From: Planctomycetota bacterium | GTDB lineage: Bacteria; Planctomycetota; UBA1135; GCA-002686595 | Assembly: GCA_020638855.1 (NCBI GenBank) | Contig: JACKHT010000002.1 | Coordinates: forward strand, 186,001 to 250,000 | Direction: 5' to 3' | DNA length: 64,000 bases | Shown here: one piece after another, positions 17,671 through 26,048 of the stretch | How the letters are laid out: every line of letters begins with the position of its first letter | Position numbering within the stretch: the stretch's first letter is position 1 | Translations under genes and position numbers: made by a program | The notes under the pieces: generated by a model | Databases searched by the model: none | Seen by the model: only the letters and a program-made list of their open reading frames with translations | Told to the model about the DNA's origin: nothing

Positions 17671-19029
17671 TTACTTCTTGCGGCCTTGCGTGCTGGCCTT
17701 CTTGGTCACCGACTTCTTTTTGGTGGTGGCCTTCTTGACCGTTTTGCTGGCCGTTTTCTTGGCACTGGCGGGCTTGGAAGCCTTGCCCGATTGGGTGGAC
17801 TTCTTCTTCTGGACTTTGGGAGCCGCCTTCTTCGAGCTGGCTTTCTTGGTCGTGGGCTTCTTGGTGCTGGCCTTCTTGGCCGGCGCCTTTTTGGCCGCAG
17901 GCTTCTTGGTGCTGGCTTTCTTGGCGGGAGCCTTTTTGGCCGCAGGCTTCTTCTTGGCAGCCGCTTTCTTGGCGTCGGCTTTGGCCTTCGCATCCGCCTT
18001 GGCCTTGGCGGCAGCGGCTTTCTTGGCGGCCTCCTGCTTTTTGGCCTCGGCCTTCTTGGCTTCGGCTTGGGCCTTTGCTTCGGCGATTTTGGCTTTGCGA
18101 TCGGCTTCGACCTTGGCCTTGGCTTGCTTCTTCTTGGCTTCGGCCTCCGCCTTGCGTTCGGCGATCTTGGCCAGACGTTCCTTCTCGCGCTGCTCCTTGA
18201 GCGCGATGGCTTCGAGCCGCTTGCGTTCCTTCTCTTCTTCCTTGGCGAGCAGTTCGGCTTCGCGTTTGGCCGCCAGGGCGAGGCGAGCTTCTTCCTTCTG
18301 ACGAGCCGCCGCTTCGCGACGCAGGGTCGACTCGCGATCCTCAAACGACTTCTTGCCGTAGGGCAAGGTGCGCAGCACTTCGTGCTTCACGTAGGCCGGC
18401 TCGGCCTCGTCGTTCCAGTGCGCCAACACCTCGTGGATCGCGAGGTTGAAGGCGAAGCGATCCTTTTCGGGCACCAAGGCTTCGATCGAGGCGCGTCCCT
18501 TGGGCAAGGATGTGGTGCGTGGAATCAAGCCCAACCGGTCAAGCAGTTTGAGCAAGGGCGTGTGCACGGTGATCTGCCCGCCGCTCGCCAACCAGAACAG
18601 GTACGCGGTGCTGGGCATGTCGAGCACTTGGAAGTTCTCGAAGATCTCCCCCACGTCGGTGGCGTCCTCGCGGAAGAACTCCAAGTCCAAGCCGTGGGTC
18701 TGCTGGTACACATCCTGCAGATAGTCCTTCAAGTCACGCGCGGCCGGAGCGCGCGAATTGAGCAACTCCATGCCCTTTTTGCGCGAACTGGTCTTGATGT
18801 ACTGCGCCAGTTCTTGGGCTTGGCACACGCGTGCCTCGTTCCAATCGCCGATCCCCGCGCGCAGCGAGGCCACCGAGGCCTCGGCTTGGGTTTGGGTCAA
18901 ATGCCGCATCAGCACCACCACCGCCCCCGTCTCCAGCAGGGTGAAGCCCTCTTTGGGGGCATCGGGCAGCGGGAAGCGCGGTTGGACCTCTTGGATCAGG
19001 CGGGTGACGAAGTCGGACTTCTTAGCCAA
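17671..19029 (-). CDS. Protein with endonuclease III-like N-terminus and histone H1-like tail
   Basis: 452 residues starting at TTG 19029, supported by a strong GGAGGGAG ribosome-binding sequence about 7 bases upstream. Residues 1-225 are globular: QTQAEASVASLRA, a helical core, VHTPLLKLLDRLGLIP and FAFNLAIHEVLAHWN resemble in order the VDTHVxRVxxRLG and downstream helix of HhH-GPD glycosylases, but the catalytic Lys/Asp and the iron-sulfur Cys are not seen. Residues about 225-330 are a charged Ala/Glu/Lys/Arg coiled coil, and 330-452 are repeats of AAKKAPAKKAS type like eukaryotic H1 or bacterial Hc1 tails. A DNA-compacting or DNA-scanning role is inferred. The fold match is a pattern read by eye. 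Confidence 0.7.
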   Translation of the reverse strand: MAKKSDFVTRLIQEVQPRFPLPDAPKEGFTLLETGAVVVLMRHLTQTQAEASVASLRAGIGDWNEARVCQAQELAQYIKTSSRKKGMELLNSRAPAARDLKDYLQDVYQQTHGLDLEFFREDATDVGEIFENFQVLDMPSTAYLFWLASGGQITVHTPLLKLLDRLGLIPRTTSLPKGRASIEALVPEKDRFAFNLAIHEVLAHWNDEAEPAYVKHEVLRTLPYGKKSFEDRESTLRREAAARQKEEARLALAAKREAELLAKEEEKERKRLEAIALKEQREKERLAKIAERKAEAEAKKKQAKAKVEADRKAKIAEAKAQAEAKKAEAKKQEAAKKAAAAKAKADAKAKADAKKAAAKKKPAAKKAPAKKASTKKPAAKKAPAKKASTKKPTTKKASSKKAAPKVQKKKSTQSGKASKPASAKKTASKTVKKATTKKKSVTKKASTQGRKK

Positions 19030-19129
19030 GGAAACTCCCTCCGAAGACGGGATGAGATGGCGCGGACGCCGATGGGGTTGCTAGCGAAAGGGGGGTACCG
19101 GAGCGCGAGGGGTCCCTCTCCACGCAATC

Positions 19130-19151
19130 GGGGATTCCACCTGGAATCCCC
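19130..19151 (-). terminator. Perfect 9-bp-stem hairpin after rpsP
   Basis: GGGGATTCC and GGAATCCCC are perfectly complementary around a 4-base loop; one more C-G pair extends the stem. It begins 29 bases past the rpsP stop and before the H1-tailed gene. No T-run follows. Confidence 0.6.
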
Positions 19152-19179
19152 GTGCTTGGAAAGACGCGACCCCAGGGGA

Positions 19180-19608
19180 TCACTCTGCGGCGGGTTGTGC
19201 GGCGGCCTTGGCAGCCTGGCGCTTGGCGGCAACGCGTGCTTTGGAGCGCGCTTGCTTGCGCTCGCTGCGCATGGTCTTGTCCGCTACGCGGCGGGCGCTG
19301 GTCTGGGTGTTCGCCTTGCGGCCCGAGCGATCGCGCTTGGGCTTGGGTTTGGCGAAGCCGACGTAGACCCCGGTGCGCTTGAAGATCGAACGCACGGTCT
19401 CGGAGGGCAGGGCGCCCGACGACAACCAATGACGGGCACGCTCCACATCCAAACGGATCTGGGCGTCTTTGGACGGTGCCACCGGATCGTACAAACCCAG
19501 GGTCTCCAGGGTGCGACCATCGCGCGGGGCGCGCGAATCAGCAACGGAGATACGGTAGCAGGGCCGGTTCTTGCGGCCCGTCCTCTTCATGCGGATGACA
19601 ACTGCCAT
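19180..19608 (-). CDS. rpsP: Ribosomal protein bS16 with Lys/Ala-rich extension
   Basis: 142 residues from ATG 19608. The bS16 core occupies about 1-80 (MAVVIRMKRTGRKNRP, YRISVADSRAPRDGR, LGLYDP). Roughly 55 extra residues rich in Lys, Arg and Ala follow, making it longer than the usual 80-90. It lies downstream of ffh, the normal neighbour, but rimM, trmD and rplS do not follow. Confidence 0.95.
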   Translation of the reverse strand: MAVVIRMKRTGRKNRPCYRISVADSRAPRDGRTLETLGLYDPVAPSKDAQIRLDVERARHWLSSGALPSETVRSIFKRTGVYVGFAKPKPKRDRSGRKANTQTSARRVADKTMRSERKQARSKARVAAKRQAAKAAAQPAAE

Positions 19609-19793
19609 GGATTGGTGAGGGGGTCCTGGAACGCTCCAGGCGACTACGGAGATAAGGGAGGGATCGACGGCGAAGTGCCCGAATGGGCGAGCCGCAGATT
19701 GGAAAAGGCCGGTTTTGGGGCCCCGGTAGGCCCAGTCGGGGGTTCTCCCCGCAGGTACCAGCCCCGGATCAGACACGAATCGGGGCGCCGAGT

Positions 19794-21392
19794 CTACCTC
19801 TTCTTGCGGTTTTTGCGACGGGCTTTGGCCTTGGCCTTGTCCTTTTTCCGGTCTTCGGCGCTCTTGCCGCTACCCCGGGTGGCCGACGAGCCCATCGGAC
19901 GCGGGGCTGTGGGGTCGAATCCGGCCGGCAGGTCGGGGAAGCCCTCGGGCATCCCGCCTCCACCGCCCCCCCCGAACAGCCCCCCTAGGCCACCCAGCCC
20001 GGGCAGCATCCCCCGCTTGCCCGCCTTGGGGTCGACCATGGCGCCCGTGGGCGACATGCCCGCCAAGGCCTCGCGCTTGCCCTTGGCCCCGAGCATCGAG
20101 CCCATGCCCATCTTGCCCAGCTGCTTCATCATCTTCTTCATGTCCTTGAAGCGCTTGAGCAGCTCGTTGACGGCGTTCACATCCTGGCCGGCGCCCCGGG
20201 CGATGCGTCGCCGGCGGCTCATGTCGATCACGTCGGGCCGGATGCGCTCGGTGGGCGTCATCGAGGTGAACAGCGCCACCAAGCGGTTCATGTGGCTCTC
20301 GTCCACGTCCATGTTCGAGAGCTGCCCCATGCCAGGCATCATGCCGAGCACCTTCTTCATGGGGCCCATCTTGCGCACCATGCGGATCATCCCGAGCATG
20401 TCTTCGAGGGTGAAGGTCCCCATGACCATCTTCTCGAAACCGGCTTGGGCTTCCTCTTCGTTGATCTTTTCGGAGGCCTGCTCGACGAGCCCGACCACGT
20501 CGCCCATGCCCAGGATGCGCCCCGCCATCCGTTCGGCCTGAAAGCGGTCCAAATCGTCGATCTTCTCGCCCATACCGAGGTACAGGATCGGAGCGCCAGT
20601 GACCGCCTTGAGGCTGACCGCAGCCCCGCCGCGGGCGTCGCCATCCATCTTAGTCAAGATCACGCCAGTCAGCGCGAGCCGCTCGTGGAAGGCTTTGGCC
20701 GATTGGACCGCGTCCTGACCGGTCATGGCGTCGACCACCAGCACTTGGTTGTGCGGGTGCGTCACGGCGGCGATCTGGGCCACCTCGTCCATCAGTTCCT
20801 GGTCCACGTGCAGGCGACCTGCGGTGTCCAGGATCACCACGTCGCGGCCGGTCCGAATGGCCTCGGCGACCCCCGCTAGGCAGACTTCGGTGGGCTTTGC
20901 GCCCTCTTTGTGGAAGACCGGGATGCCGATGCGTTCGCCCAGGATTTGCAGCTGCTGGACGGCGGCGGGGCGTTTCACGTCGGCGGCGACCAACAGCGGA
21001 CGGCGGCCTTCCTTGGTGGCCAGAAGTTTGGCCAGCTTGGCGCAGGTGGTGGTTTTGCCCGCCCCCTGCAGACCCGCCATCAGGATCACGGTCGGTCCGG
21101 ATTTGGCGAAGGTGAGCCGCGCATCCTCGGGCCCCATCAGCTCGACCAGTTCGGTGTGCACCGCGTGCACGAATTGGTCCGAGGCCTCGACCCCACGCAG
21201 GCGTTGGTCCCCCAGCGCGCGCGCCTTGACGCGATCGGTGAACTCGCGCGCCAGCTGGAAGTGCACATCGGCCTCGAGCAGGGCCTGGCGCACCTGGGTC
21301 AGGCCTTCGCCGATGTTCTCCTCGGTCAATTCCCGCTTGCCGCGGAAGAAGGAGAACGAGTTGGTCAGTCGCTGGGTGAGGGATTCAAACAT
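19794..21392 (-). CDS. ffh: Signal recognition particle protein Ffh
   Basis: 532 residues, the GTPase that targets membrane-protein nascent chains. The N domain (1-90) is followed by the G domain with GLQGAGKTTTCAKLA (G1), DTAGRLHVD (G3) and TKMDGDARGG (G4). The M domain is Met-rich, with RMVRKMGPMKKVLGMMPGM. After it come MSRRRRIARGAG (SRP-RNA contact) and a Gly-rich tail (LGGLFGGGGGGGMPEGF) ending in a basic patch KAKARRKNRKKR. The tail is longer than usual (Ffh about 450). No 4.5S RNA was found here. Confidence 0.95.
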   Translation of the reverse strand: MFESLTQRLTNSFSFFRGKRELTEENIGEGLTQVRQALLEADVHFQLAREFTDRVKARALGDQRLRGVEASDQFVHAVHTELVELMGPEDARLTFAKSGPTVILMAGLQGAGKTTTCAKLAKLLATKEGRRPLLVAADVKRPAAVQQLQILGERIGIPVFHKEGAKPTEVCLAGVAEAIRTGRDVVILDTAGRLHVDQELMDEVAQIAAVTHPHNQVLVVDAMTGQDAVQSAKAFHERLALTGVILTKMDGDARGGAAVSLKAVTGAPILYLGMGEKIDDLDRFQAERMAGRILGMGDVVGLVEQASEKINEEEAQAGFEKMVMGTFTLEDMLGMIRMVRKMGPMKKVLGMMPGMGQLSNMDVDESHMNRLVALFTSMTPTERIRPDVIDMSRRRRIARGAGQDVNAVNELLKRFKDMKKMMKQLGKMGMGSMLGAKGKREALAGMSPTGAMVDPKAGKRGMLPGLGGLGGLFGGGGGGGMPEGFPDLPAGFDPTAPRPMGSSATRGSGKSAEDRKKDKAKAKARRKNRKKR

Positions 21393-21733
21393 AGCTCTAG
21401 AGCACCGGGCCCCCCATACCAGCGAAAACGGGGCGGTTTGTCGAGCAAAAGCGCGGTCCTATTGGATCGCGCTAGGAACCTGGGCACGCATGCTTGGGGC
21501 GCCTCCGCCCCGGACCCGACCCGGTTCCTACCCGGATCCTATCGGCCCCGACGGCGGGCGGCATCCGATCGGTAGGCTCCCCAGCGCTGGACGTGCCCGC
21601 CATCGATTGCACAGCGCTCCAGACGTTCCAAGGAGTGCCCCACGCAGAATCCCACCCACCCGGGACCCGGAATCCCCCCAGCCTCTCGCCCAGAGAGTAG
21701 GATCGGGGTAGGGCCCCACCGGCCCGCCCCCCC
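21393..21733. other. 341-bp intergenic region between divergent genes
   Basis: It separates ffh (minus) from the small plus-strand gene at 21734 and should hold promoters for both. I see no SRP-RNA signature, tRNA, repeat or supported ORF. A TATGGG sequence lies about 20 bases before ffh on the minus strand. Confidence 0.5.
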
Positions 21734-21979
21734 ATGAATCACCCCGATTGGATCTGCGTGTTTGTCGCCCCCTCGTTTGCGGATGCCCAGATCCTTTGCG
21801 GTCTGCTGATCAGCGAGGGCCTGGACGCGCGCGTGAGCGGCGCCGAACTCAGCGACGAATTCGGCATGGCGCGCAAGTTGGGCCCGGTCGAGGTCGGGGT
21901 GCCCAGCGCCCAGGCGGAAGAGGCCCAGGACATCGTGGCCGCTTGGCAGGAAAGCACGGGCTCGGCCGAAAAGGCCTGA
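21734..21979 (+). CDS. DUF2007-type small signal-transducing protein
   Basis: 81 residues. The pattern VFVAPSFADAQILCGLLISEGLDARV, read as FADAQILCGLLISEGLDA, followed by VEVGVPSAQAEEAQDIVAAW, matches the PII-like DUF2007 fold (putative signal transducing protein). The biochemical role of the family is unknown. It precedes the cytochrome gene by 81 bases, but that gene has its own -10 element. Confidence 0.75.
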   Translation: MNHPDWICVFVAPSFADAQILCGLLISEGLDARVSGAELSDEFGMARKLGPVEVGVPSAQAEEAQDIVAAWQESTGSAEKA

Positions 21980-22047
21980 ACCAGATTCTCGCGCTCCCGA
22001 AGAAGCGGTGTTGGAAACTCCCCGGACCCGCGCCTTGGGCAGAACCC

Positions 22048-22053
22048 TATACT
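22048..22053 (+). promoter_or_regulatory. Probable -10 (TATACT) for a leaderless mRNA
   Basis: TATACT ends 7 bases before ATG 22061, which would place the transcript 5' end at the start codon. No Shine-Dalgarno sequence is present. No clear -35 is seen at the normal spacing. Confidence 0.55.
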
Positions 22054-22060
22054 GGTCGGC

Positions 22061-23716
22061 ATGAGTCCCTCCCGTACCTCAACCCGAACCTGGGCCAAGG
22101 GTGGCGTTTTGGCCGCCCTTTGGTTGGCCTCGGGAACCGTGCTCCCGCTGCCCAAGCCCGTCGCCTTCTCCGATCCGCACCCCCAGGAAGCCCGCTTCCT
22201 GGTGCTTTCGGAGAGCTGCGCCCGCTGCCACTCGGCCGTGCCCACCGCCCAGGCCCTTTGGGGTTCGACCGGTCAGGATGCTTCGCCCTTGGGAACCTGG
22301 CGCGCTTCGGTCATGGCCAACAGCTTTGCCGACCCCTACTGGCGCGCCCAAATGGAGCGCGAGGTGGATTTGGCCAGCGAAGCCGGTCGCCCCGAAGTAC
22401 GCGAGTTGTGCACCCGCTGCCATGCCCCCGCAGCGGTCCACGAAGCTCGCCTGGGCGGGGATGCCGCCCCCACGCTGGCCGCCTTGGATGCCGACCCCGC
22501 CGCCCACGAGGGCGTGACCTGCACGGTTTGCCACCGCATGAACGGGGAAGGCTTTGGCGAGAAGAAGACCTTCGACGGCAACCTGCCCTTGGACTTGGGA
22601 GCCAACCTTTTCGGACCCTACCCCGAACCCTTTGATGGGCCGATGGCGGCCATGAGCGGCTACCAAATCCAATACGGCGAGCACGTGTCGACATCGGCCT
22701 TGTGCGCCACCTGCCATACGCTGGAGACGGGCCACGGCGAAGCGCGCTTCCTCGAGCAGTCGCCCTACTTGGAATGGCGCAACAGCGTGTTCTCGTACGA
22801 GTCGGGCGAGACCGAACAGTCGCGCTCGTGCCAGTCCTGCCACATGCCCAACATGGGTTCGATGAACATCGCCCACAACCCGATGGGCGGCGACTTCCCG
22901 TTCCTGTCGCCCCGACCCGATGTGCGCTCTCACGCGATCGTTGGGGGCAACGCCCTGCTGCTCGACCTTTTGCGGCTGGGACGCGAGGAACTCGGGGTGC
23001 GGGCCAGCGCGGCCGAACTCGAGCAAATGGCCCAGGAAACCCGCCGTCAGCTCTCGCAGGACACCGCCACCGTCGACTTGGACGAAGTCGAATGGTTCCT
23101 CGATCGCCTGCGCTTCGACGTGCTGGTGGAGAACCTCGCCGGTCACAAACTGCCCTCGGGCTACCCCTCGCGGCGCATGTGGCTCGAGGTCACGGTCACC
23201 ACCGAAGACTTCCCCTGGTTCGAAAGCGGAGTCCCCGACGCGCAAGGCCGCATCGTCGAGCGCGGCGAGGACTTTGGCCTCGTCCACCACAACACGATCA
23301 CTTCCACCGAACAGGTGCAGGTCTACGAAATGGTGGCCCACGATAGCGAGGGGCACGCTACGACGCAGTTGAGCGCCATGCAGACCTTGGCCAAGGACAA
23401 CCGGCTCTTGCCCTTGGGTTGGGCCCCGGCCGGACCCCACGGCGACCAAACCTCGCCGGTAGGAATTGGCCAAGATGAGGACTTCGTGGGCGGTGGCGAC
23501 ATCGTGCACTTCGACCTGGAAATCCCGCCCGAGGTGCAGAAACTCCCCGGCCGCCCGATGATCGCGGTCCGGCTTCTGTACCAGTCGATCCCCCCCGGCT
23601 GGGCCGACGAGCACCGCGGCCGCAAGTCCGAGGCAAGCCAACGCTTCCTGCGGCTCTACGACGCAGCGCCCACGCGTTACGAGGTCTTGGCCGAAACGCG
23701 TCGAATCGCACGCTGA
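22061..23716 (+). CDS. Exported pentaheme c-type cytochrome
   Basis: 551 residues with a twin basic/hydrophobic signal segment (about 1-35). Five CxxCH heme sites are at residues 53-57 (CARCH), 117-121 (CTRCH), 154-158 (CTVCH), 215-219 (CATCH) and 257-261 (CQSCH). The last ~240 residues carry no heme and contain NLAGHKLPSGYPSRRMWLEV, a His-containing motif frequent in multiheme cytochromes of planctomycete and deltaproteobacterial type; they are probably a beta-rich domain. It should act in periplasmic electron transfer. No oxidase, reductase or cytochrome-maturation gene is nearby, so the partner is unknown. Confidence 0.9.
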   Translation: MSPSRTSTRTWAKGGVLAALWLASGTVLPLPKPVAFSDPHPQEARFLVLSESCARCHSAVPTAQALWGSTGQDASPLGTWRASVMANSFADPYWRAQMEREVDLASEAGRPEVRELCTRCHAPAAVHEARLGGDAAPTLAALDADPAAHEGVTCTVCHRMNGEGFGEKKTFDGNLPLDLGANLFGPYPEPFDGPMAAMSGYQIQYGEHVSTSALCATCHTLETGHGEARFLEQSPYLEWRNSVFSYESGETEQSRSCQSCHMPNMGSMNIAHNPMGGDFPFLSPRPDVRSHAIVGGNALLLDLLRLGREELGVRASAAELEQMAQETRRQLSQDTATVDLDEVEWFLDRLRFDVLVENLAGHKLPSGYPSRRMWLEVTVTTEDFPWFESGVPDAQGRIVERGEDFGLVHHNTITSTEQVQVYEMVAHDSEGHATTQLSAMQTLAKDNRLLPLGWAPAGPHGDQTSPVGIGQDEDFVGGGDIVHFDLEIPPEVQKLPGRPMIAVRLLYQSIPPGWADEHRGRKSEASQRFLRLYDAAPTRYEVLAETRRIAR

Positions 23717-23831
23717 TTCCACCCGGGCCCGAAGCCCTTACGCGCCCGAGGCCCCATTTGGGGTCCACCAGGGTTTCGTCGGGGATCCGCAAGGGATCCT
23801 GGCGCGACTCGCGTGCGCGGGGGATGCAATT

Positions 23832-24833
23832 GTGGGTTGGGAGCCCTATGTTGGCTTGGCCCCTTTCCCCCTGCCCACCACCTTGAGCCAGCTCATCCTT
23901 CATTACCACCGAGACTTTGACGGCATGGTCTCGGCGGCCATCCTCGCGCGTATCCTGCGCGGCCAGGGTGAGCAAGACATCCGCTACCGGCACATCAACT
24001 ACGACCAAAAGCGCAATTGGGATGAGTTCGGCGAAGGCGAACGGTTCGCCATCGTCGACTTCCACTTCCACCCGCGCTGCGAGTATTGGTTCGACCACCA
24101 CCCGACCACGTTCCTGTCGGAAGAACTGCGCGCCGCCTACCAGCCGAGCGAGCGCTGGGCCTGGGATGAAGCCTCGCCTTCGTGCCCCCCGCTGATCCTG
24201 CGCCACGCGGCCGAGTACTGGGGCTACCAAGCCCCCGAGCGCTTCGTCGAGATGGCCTACTGGTCGGACATCATCGACGCCGCCACCTTCAAGGACGTGG
24301 ACCAAGCCATCTTCGGCGACGACCCCGCGTTGCGCATCATGCGCTCGCTCACGGTCGCGCCCAACCCCAACTGGACCGACGAGCTGACCGGTGCCCTGAG
24401 CGGCGGCACGCTCGACAAGGTGGCCGCCCGCGCCGACGTGGAAAAGGCCTACGCTCGCGCCGCGCGCAACCGCGACCGCGCGCTCGAGCAGTTCCCAAGC
24501 ACCGTCCTGTGGAAACGCGGATCGGTGCTGTTCTTCGACGCGGCTTCGAGCAAGGTCCGGCGCGAACGCTTCGCGCCCTTCTACCACCACCCCGAACTTT
24601 CCTACGCCGTGGGCGTGATCCCCACCCGCGCCGGTTTCCACATCACCTGCGGCGAGAACCCCTGGAACCAACCCAAGAACGGCGTCCACGTGGGCGAGCT
24701 CTTGGGCAAGTACGGGGGCGGAGGCCACCGCGCCGTGGGCGGCGCCAACCCGCCCAGCCAAGCCGCGGCCTTGGCCCAAGGCGAAGAAGTCGCCGAATTC
24801 CTGGTGGCCCACATGGCCGCCAACGCCTCATGA
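23832..24833 (+). CDS. DHH-family phosphoesterase
   Basis: Up to 333 residues from GTG 23832; a TTG at 23883 just before LSQLILHYHRDFDGM is an equally likely start, giving 316 residues. Metal-binding motifs are HYHRDFDG (I), IVDFHFHP and FDHHPTTF (the DHH motif). The C-terminal DHHA1-like part contains YGGGGHRAVGGA, the conserved substrate-binding GGGH. Relatives cleave phosphoester bonds in short oligonucleotides, cyclic dinucleotides or pyrophosphate; the substrate here is not known. The stop overlaps the rlmN start (ATGA), so the two are translationally coupled. Confidence 0.85.
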   Translation: MGWEPYVGLAPFPLPTTLSQLILHYHRDFDGMVSAAILARILRGQGEQDIRYRHINYDQKRNWDEFGEGERFAIVDFHFHPRCEYWFDHHPTTFLSEELRAAYQPSERWAWDEASPSCPPLILRHAAEYWGYQAPERFVEMAYWSDIIDAATFKDVDQAIFGDDPALRIMRSLTVAPNPNWTDELTGALSGGTLDKVAARADVEKAYARAARNRDRALEQFPSTVLWKRGSVLFFDAASSKVRRERFAPFYHHPELSYAVGVIPTRAGFHITCGENPWNQPKNGVHVGELLGKYGGGGHRAVGGANPPSQAAALAQGEEVAEFLVAHMAANAS

Positions 24834-25930
24834 CCGCCCCCCAAACCCACCGCCCGCAAGGCCTGTTCGAACTCGACCCCCAAGCCCTCGAAGCCAAGGT
24901 CGTCGAGCTAGGGGGACGCCCATTCCACGCCCGCATCCTGCGCAAGGAAGTGCTCTCGAAGGGCATCTTGGACGCGCAAGAGCTGACCTCGTTGCCCGCC
25001 GCGCTACGCGCCGCCTTGCCTGAAGCCTTGCCGTTGCTCGTCGGCCACGCCTTGGACCGCCGCGAAAGCCGCGACGGCGCGATCAAACTGCTCACCGGCT
25101 TCGATCAAGCGGGCCTGCGCCAAAGCGCGATCGAAACCGTGTACATGCCGCCGCGCAAAAAGAACTCGACCAAGGGCGCTACCGTGTGCGTCTCCACCCA
25201 AGCGGGTTGCCCGGTGGGGTGCCCGTTTTGCGCGTCGGGCATCGGCGGCTTGATCCGCAACCTCAAGGCACACGAGATCGTCGAGCAATTCGTGCGGGCG
25301 CGAGCCCTGGGCCCCATCTCGCGCTGCGTGGTGATGGGGATTGGCGAGCCCTTGCTCAACCTGGAAGCGTTGCAACGCGCCTTGGCCATCGTGCGCGAAG
25401 GCCTCGAGCTGGGCGCGCGCAAGGTCACCGTGTCCAGCGTCGGCTTCCCCGAGCGCATTCGGCGCGCAGCCGCCTCGGACCCGCGCTTCGACTTGGCGAT
25501 TTCGTTGCACACGCCCTTCCAAGAACAACGCGATGAGTTGGTGCCCGCCATGTCCGGCGTCCCCATCGACGAGATTCTGTCCGCGGGCGACGATTGGTTC
25601 GCGGCCACCGGACGCGAAGTGACCTACGAATACGTGCTCTTGGGCGGCACCAACGACAGCGAAGACCACGCGCGCAACCTGGTCGACCGCCTCGTCGGCC
25701 GGCGCGCCACGGTCAACCTAATCCCCTACAACCCGAGCCCCGAACTCCCCTTCCGGCGGCCCAACCCAACCAGGGTCGAAAACTTTCGGGCGCTGCTCGA
25801 GGAAGACGGTTTGGTGGCCACGGTGCGCTGGTCGCGCGGACTCGAAGAGTCCGCCGCCTGCGGCCAGTTGCGCGCCCAGGGTGTGGCCGGCGAAACCGAC
25901 CCCGATCTCGACTCGGTCTCCGCGACCTAA
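24830..25930 (+). CDS. rlmN: RlmN-type radical SAM rRNA/tRNA methyltransferase
   Basis: 366 residues from ATG 24830, which overlaps the preceding stop by 4 bases. It methylates C2 of A2503 in 23S rRNA and, in some bacteria, A37 of tRNA. The radical SAM cluster motif CPVGCPFCASG, the VMGIGEPLLNL SAM loop, SSVGFPERI and the C-terminal reactive Cys in ESAACGQL are visible. RlmN and Cfr share these motifs; the lack of an antibiotic-resistance setting and the housekeeping context favour RlmN. Confidence 0.92.
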   Translation: MTAPQTHRPQGLFELDPQALEAKVVELGGRPFHARILRKEVLSKGILDAQELTSLPAALRAALPEALPLLVGHALDRRESRDGAIKLLTGFDQAGLRQSAIETVYMPPRKKNSTKGATVCVSTQAGCPVGCPFCASGIGGLIRNLKAHEIVEQFVRARALGPISRCVVMGIGEPLLNLEALQRALAIVREGLELGARKVTVSSVGFPERIRRAAASDPRFDLAISLHTPFQEQRDELVPAMSGVPIDEILSAGDDWFAATGREVTYEYVLLGGTNDSEDHARNLVDRLVGRRATVNLIPYNPSPELPFRRPNPTRVENFRALLEEDGLVATVRWSRGLEESAACGQLRAQGVAGETDPDLDSVSAT

Positions 25931-26048
25931 GACAGGTAAGCCCTTTCGAGTAAGCCCTAAAGAGGGAACCCTGCTGCGGAAACTCTGGAGAGGGATTACA
26001 AAAGAGCGCATTCCGCAGAACGAGCGCCAGAACGAGCGGAAGCCGGAC

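Noticed and set aside
17467..20541. Long plus-strand frame (over 1,000 codons) opposite the H1-tailed gene, rpsP and ffh
   Set aside because: It is antisense to recognised genes; the Leu/Phe/Gly repeats come from reading Lys/Ala codons backwards.
21393..21733. 4.5S/SRP RNA gene next to ffh
   Set aside because: The conserved GGAAGCAGC-like core and tetraloop were not found.
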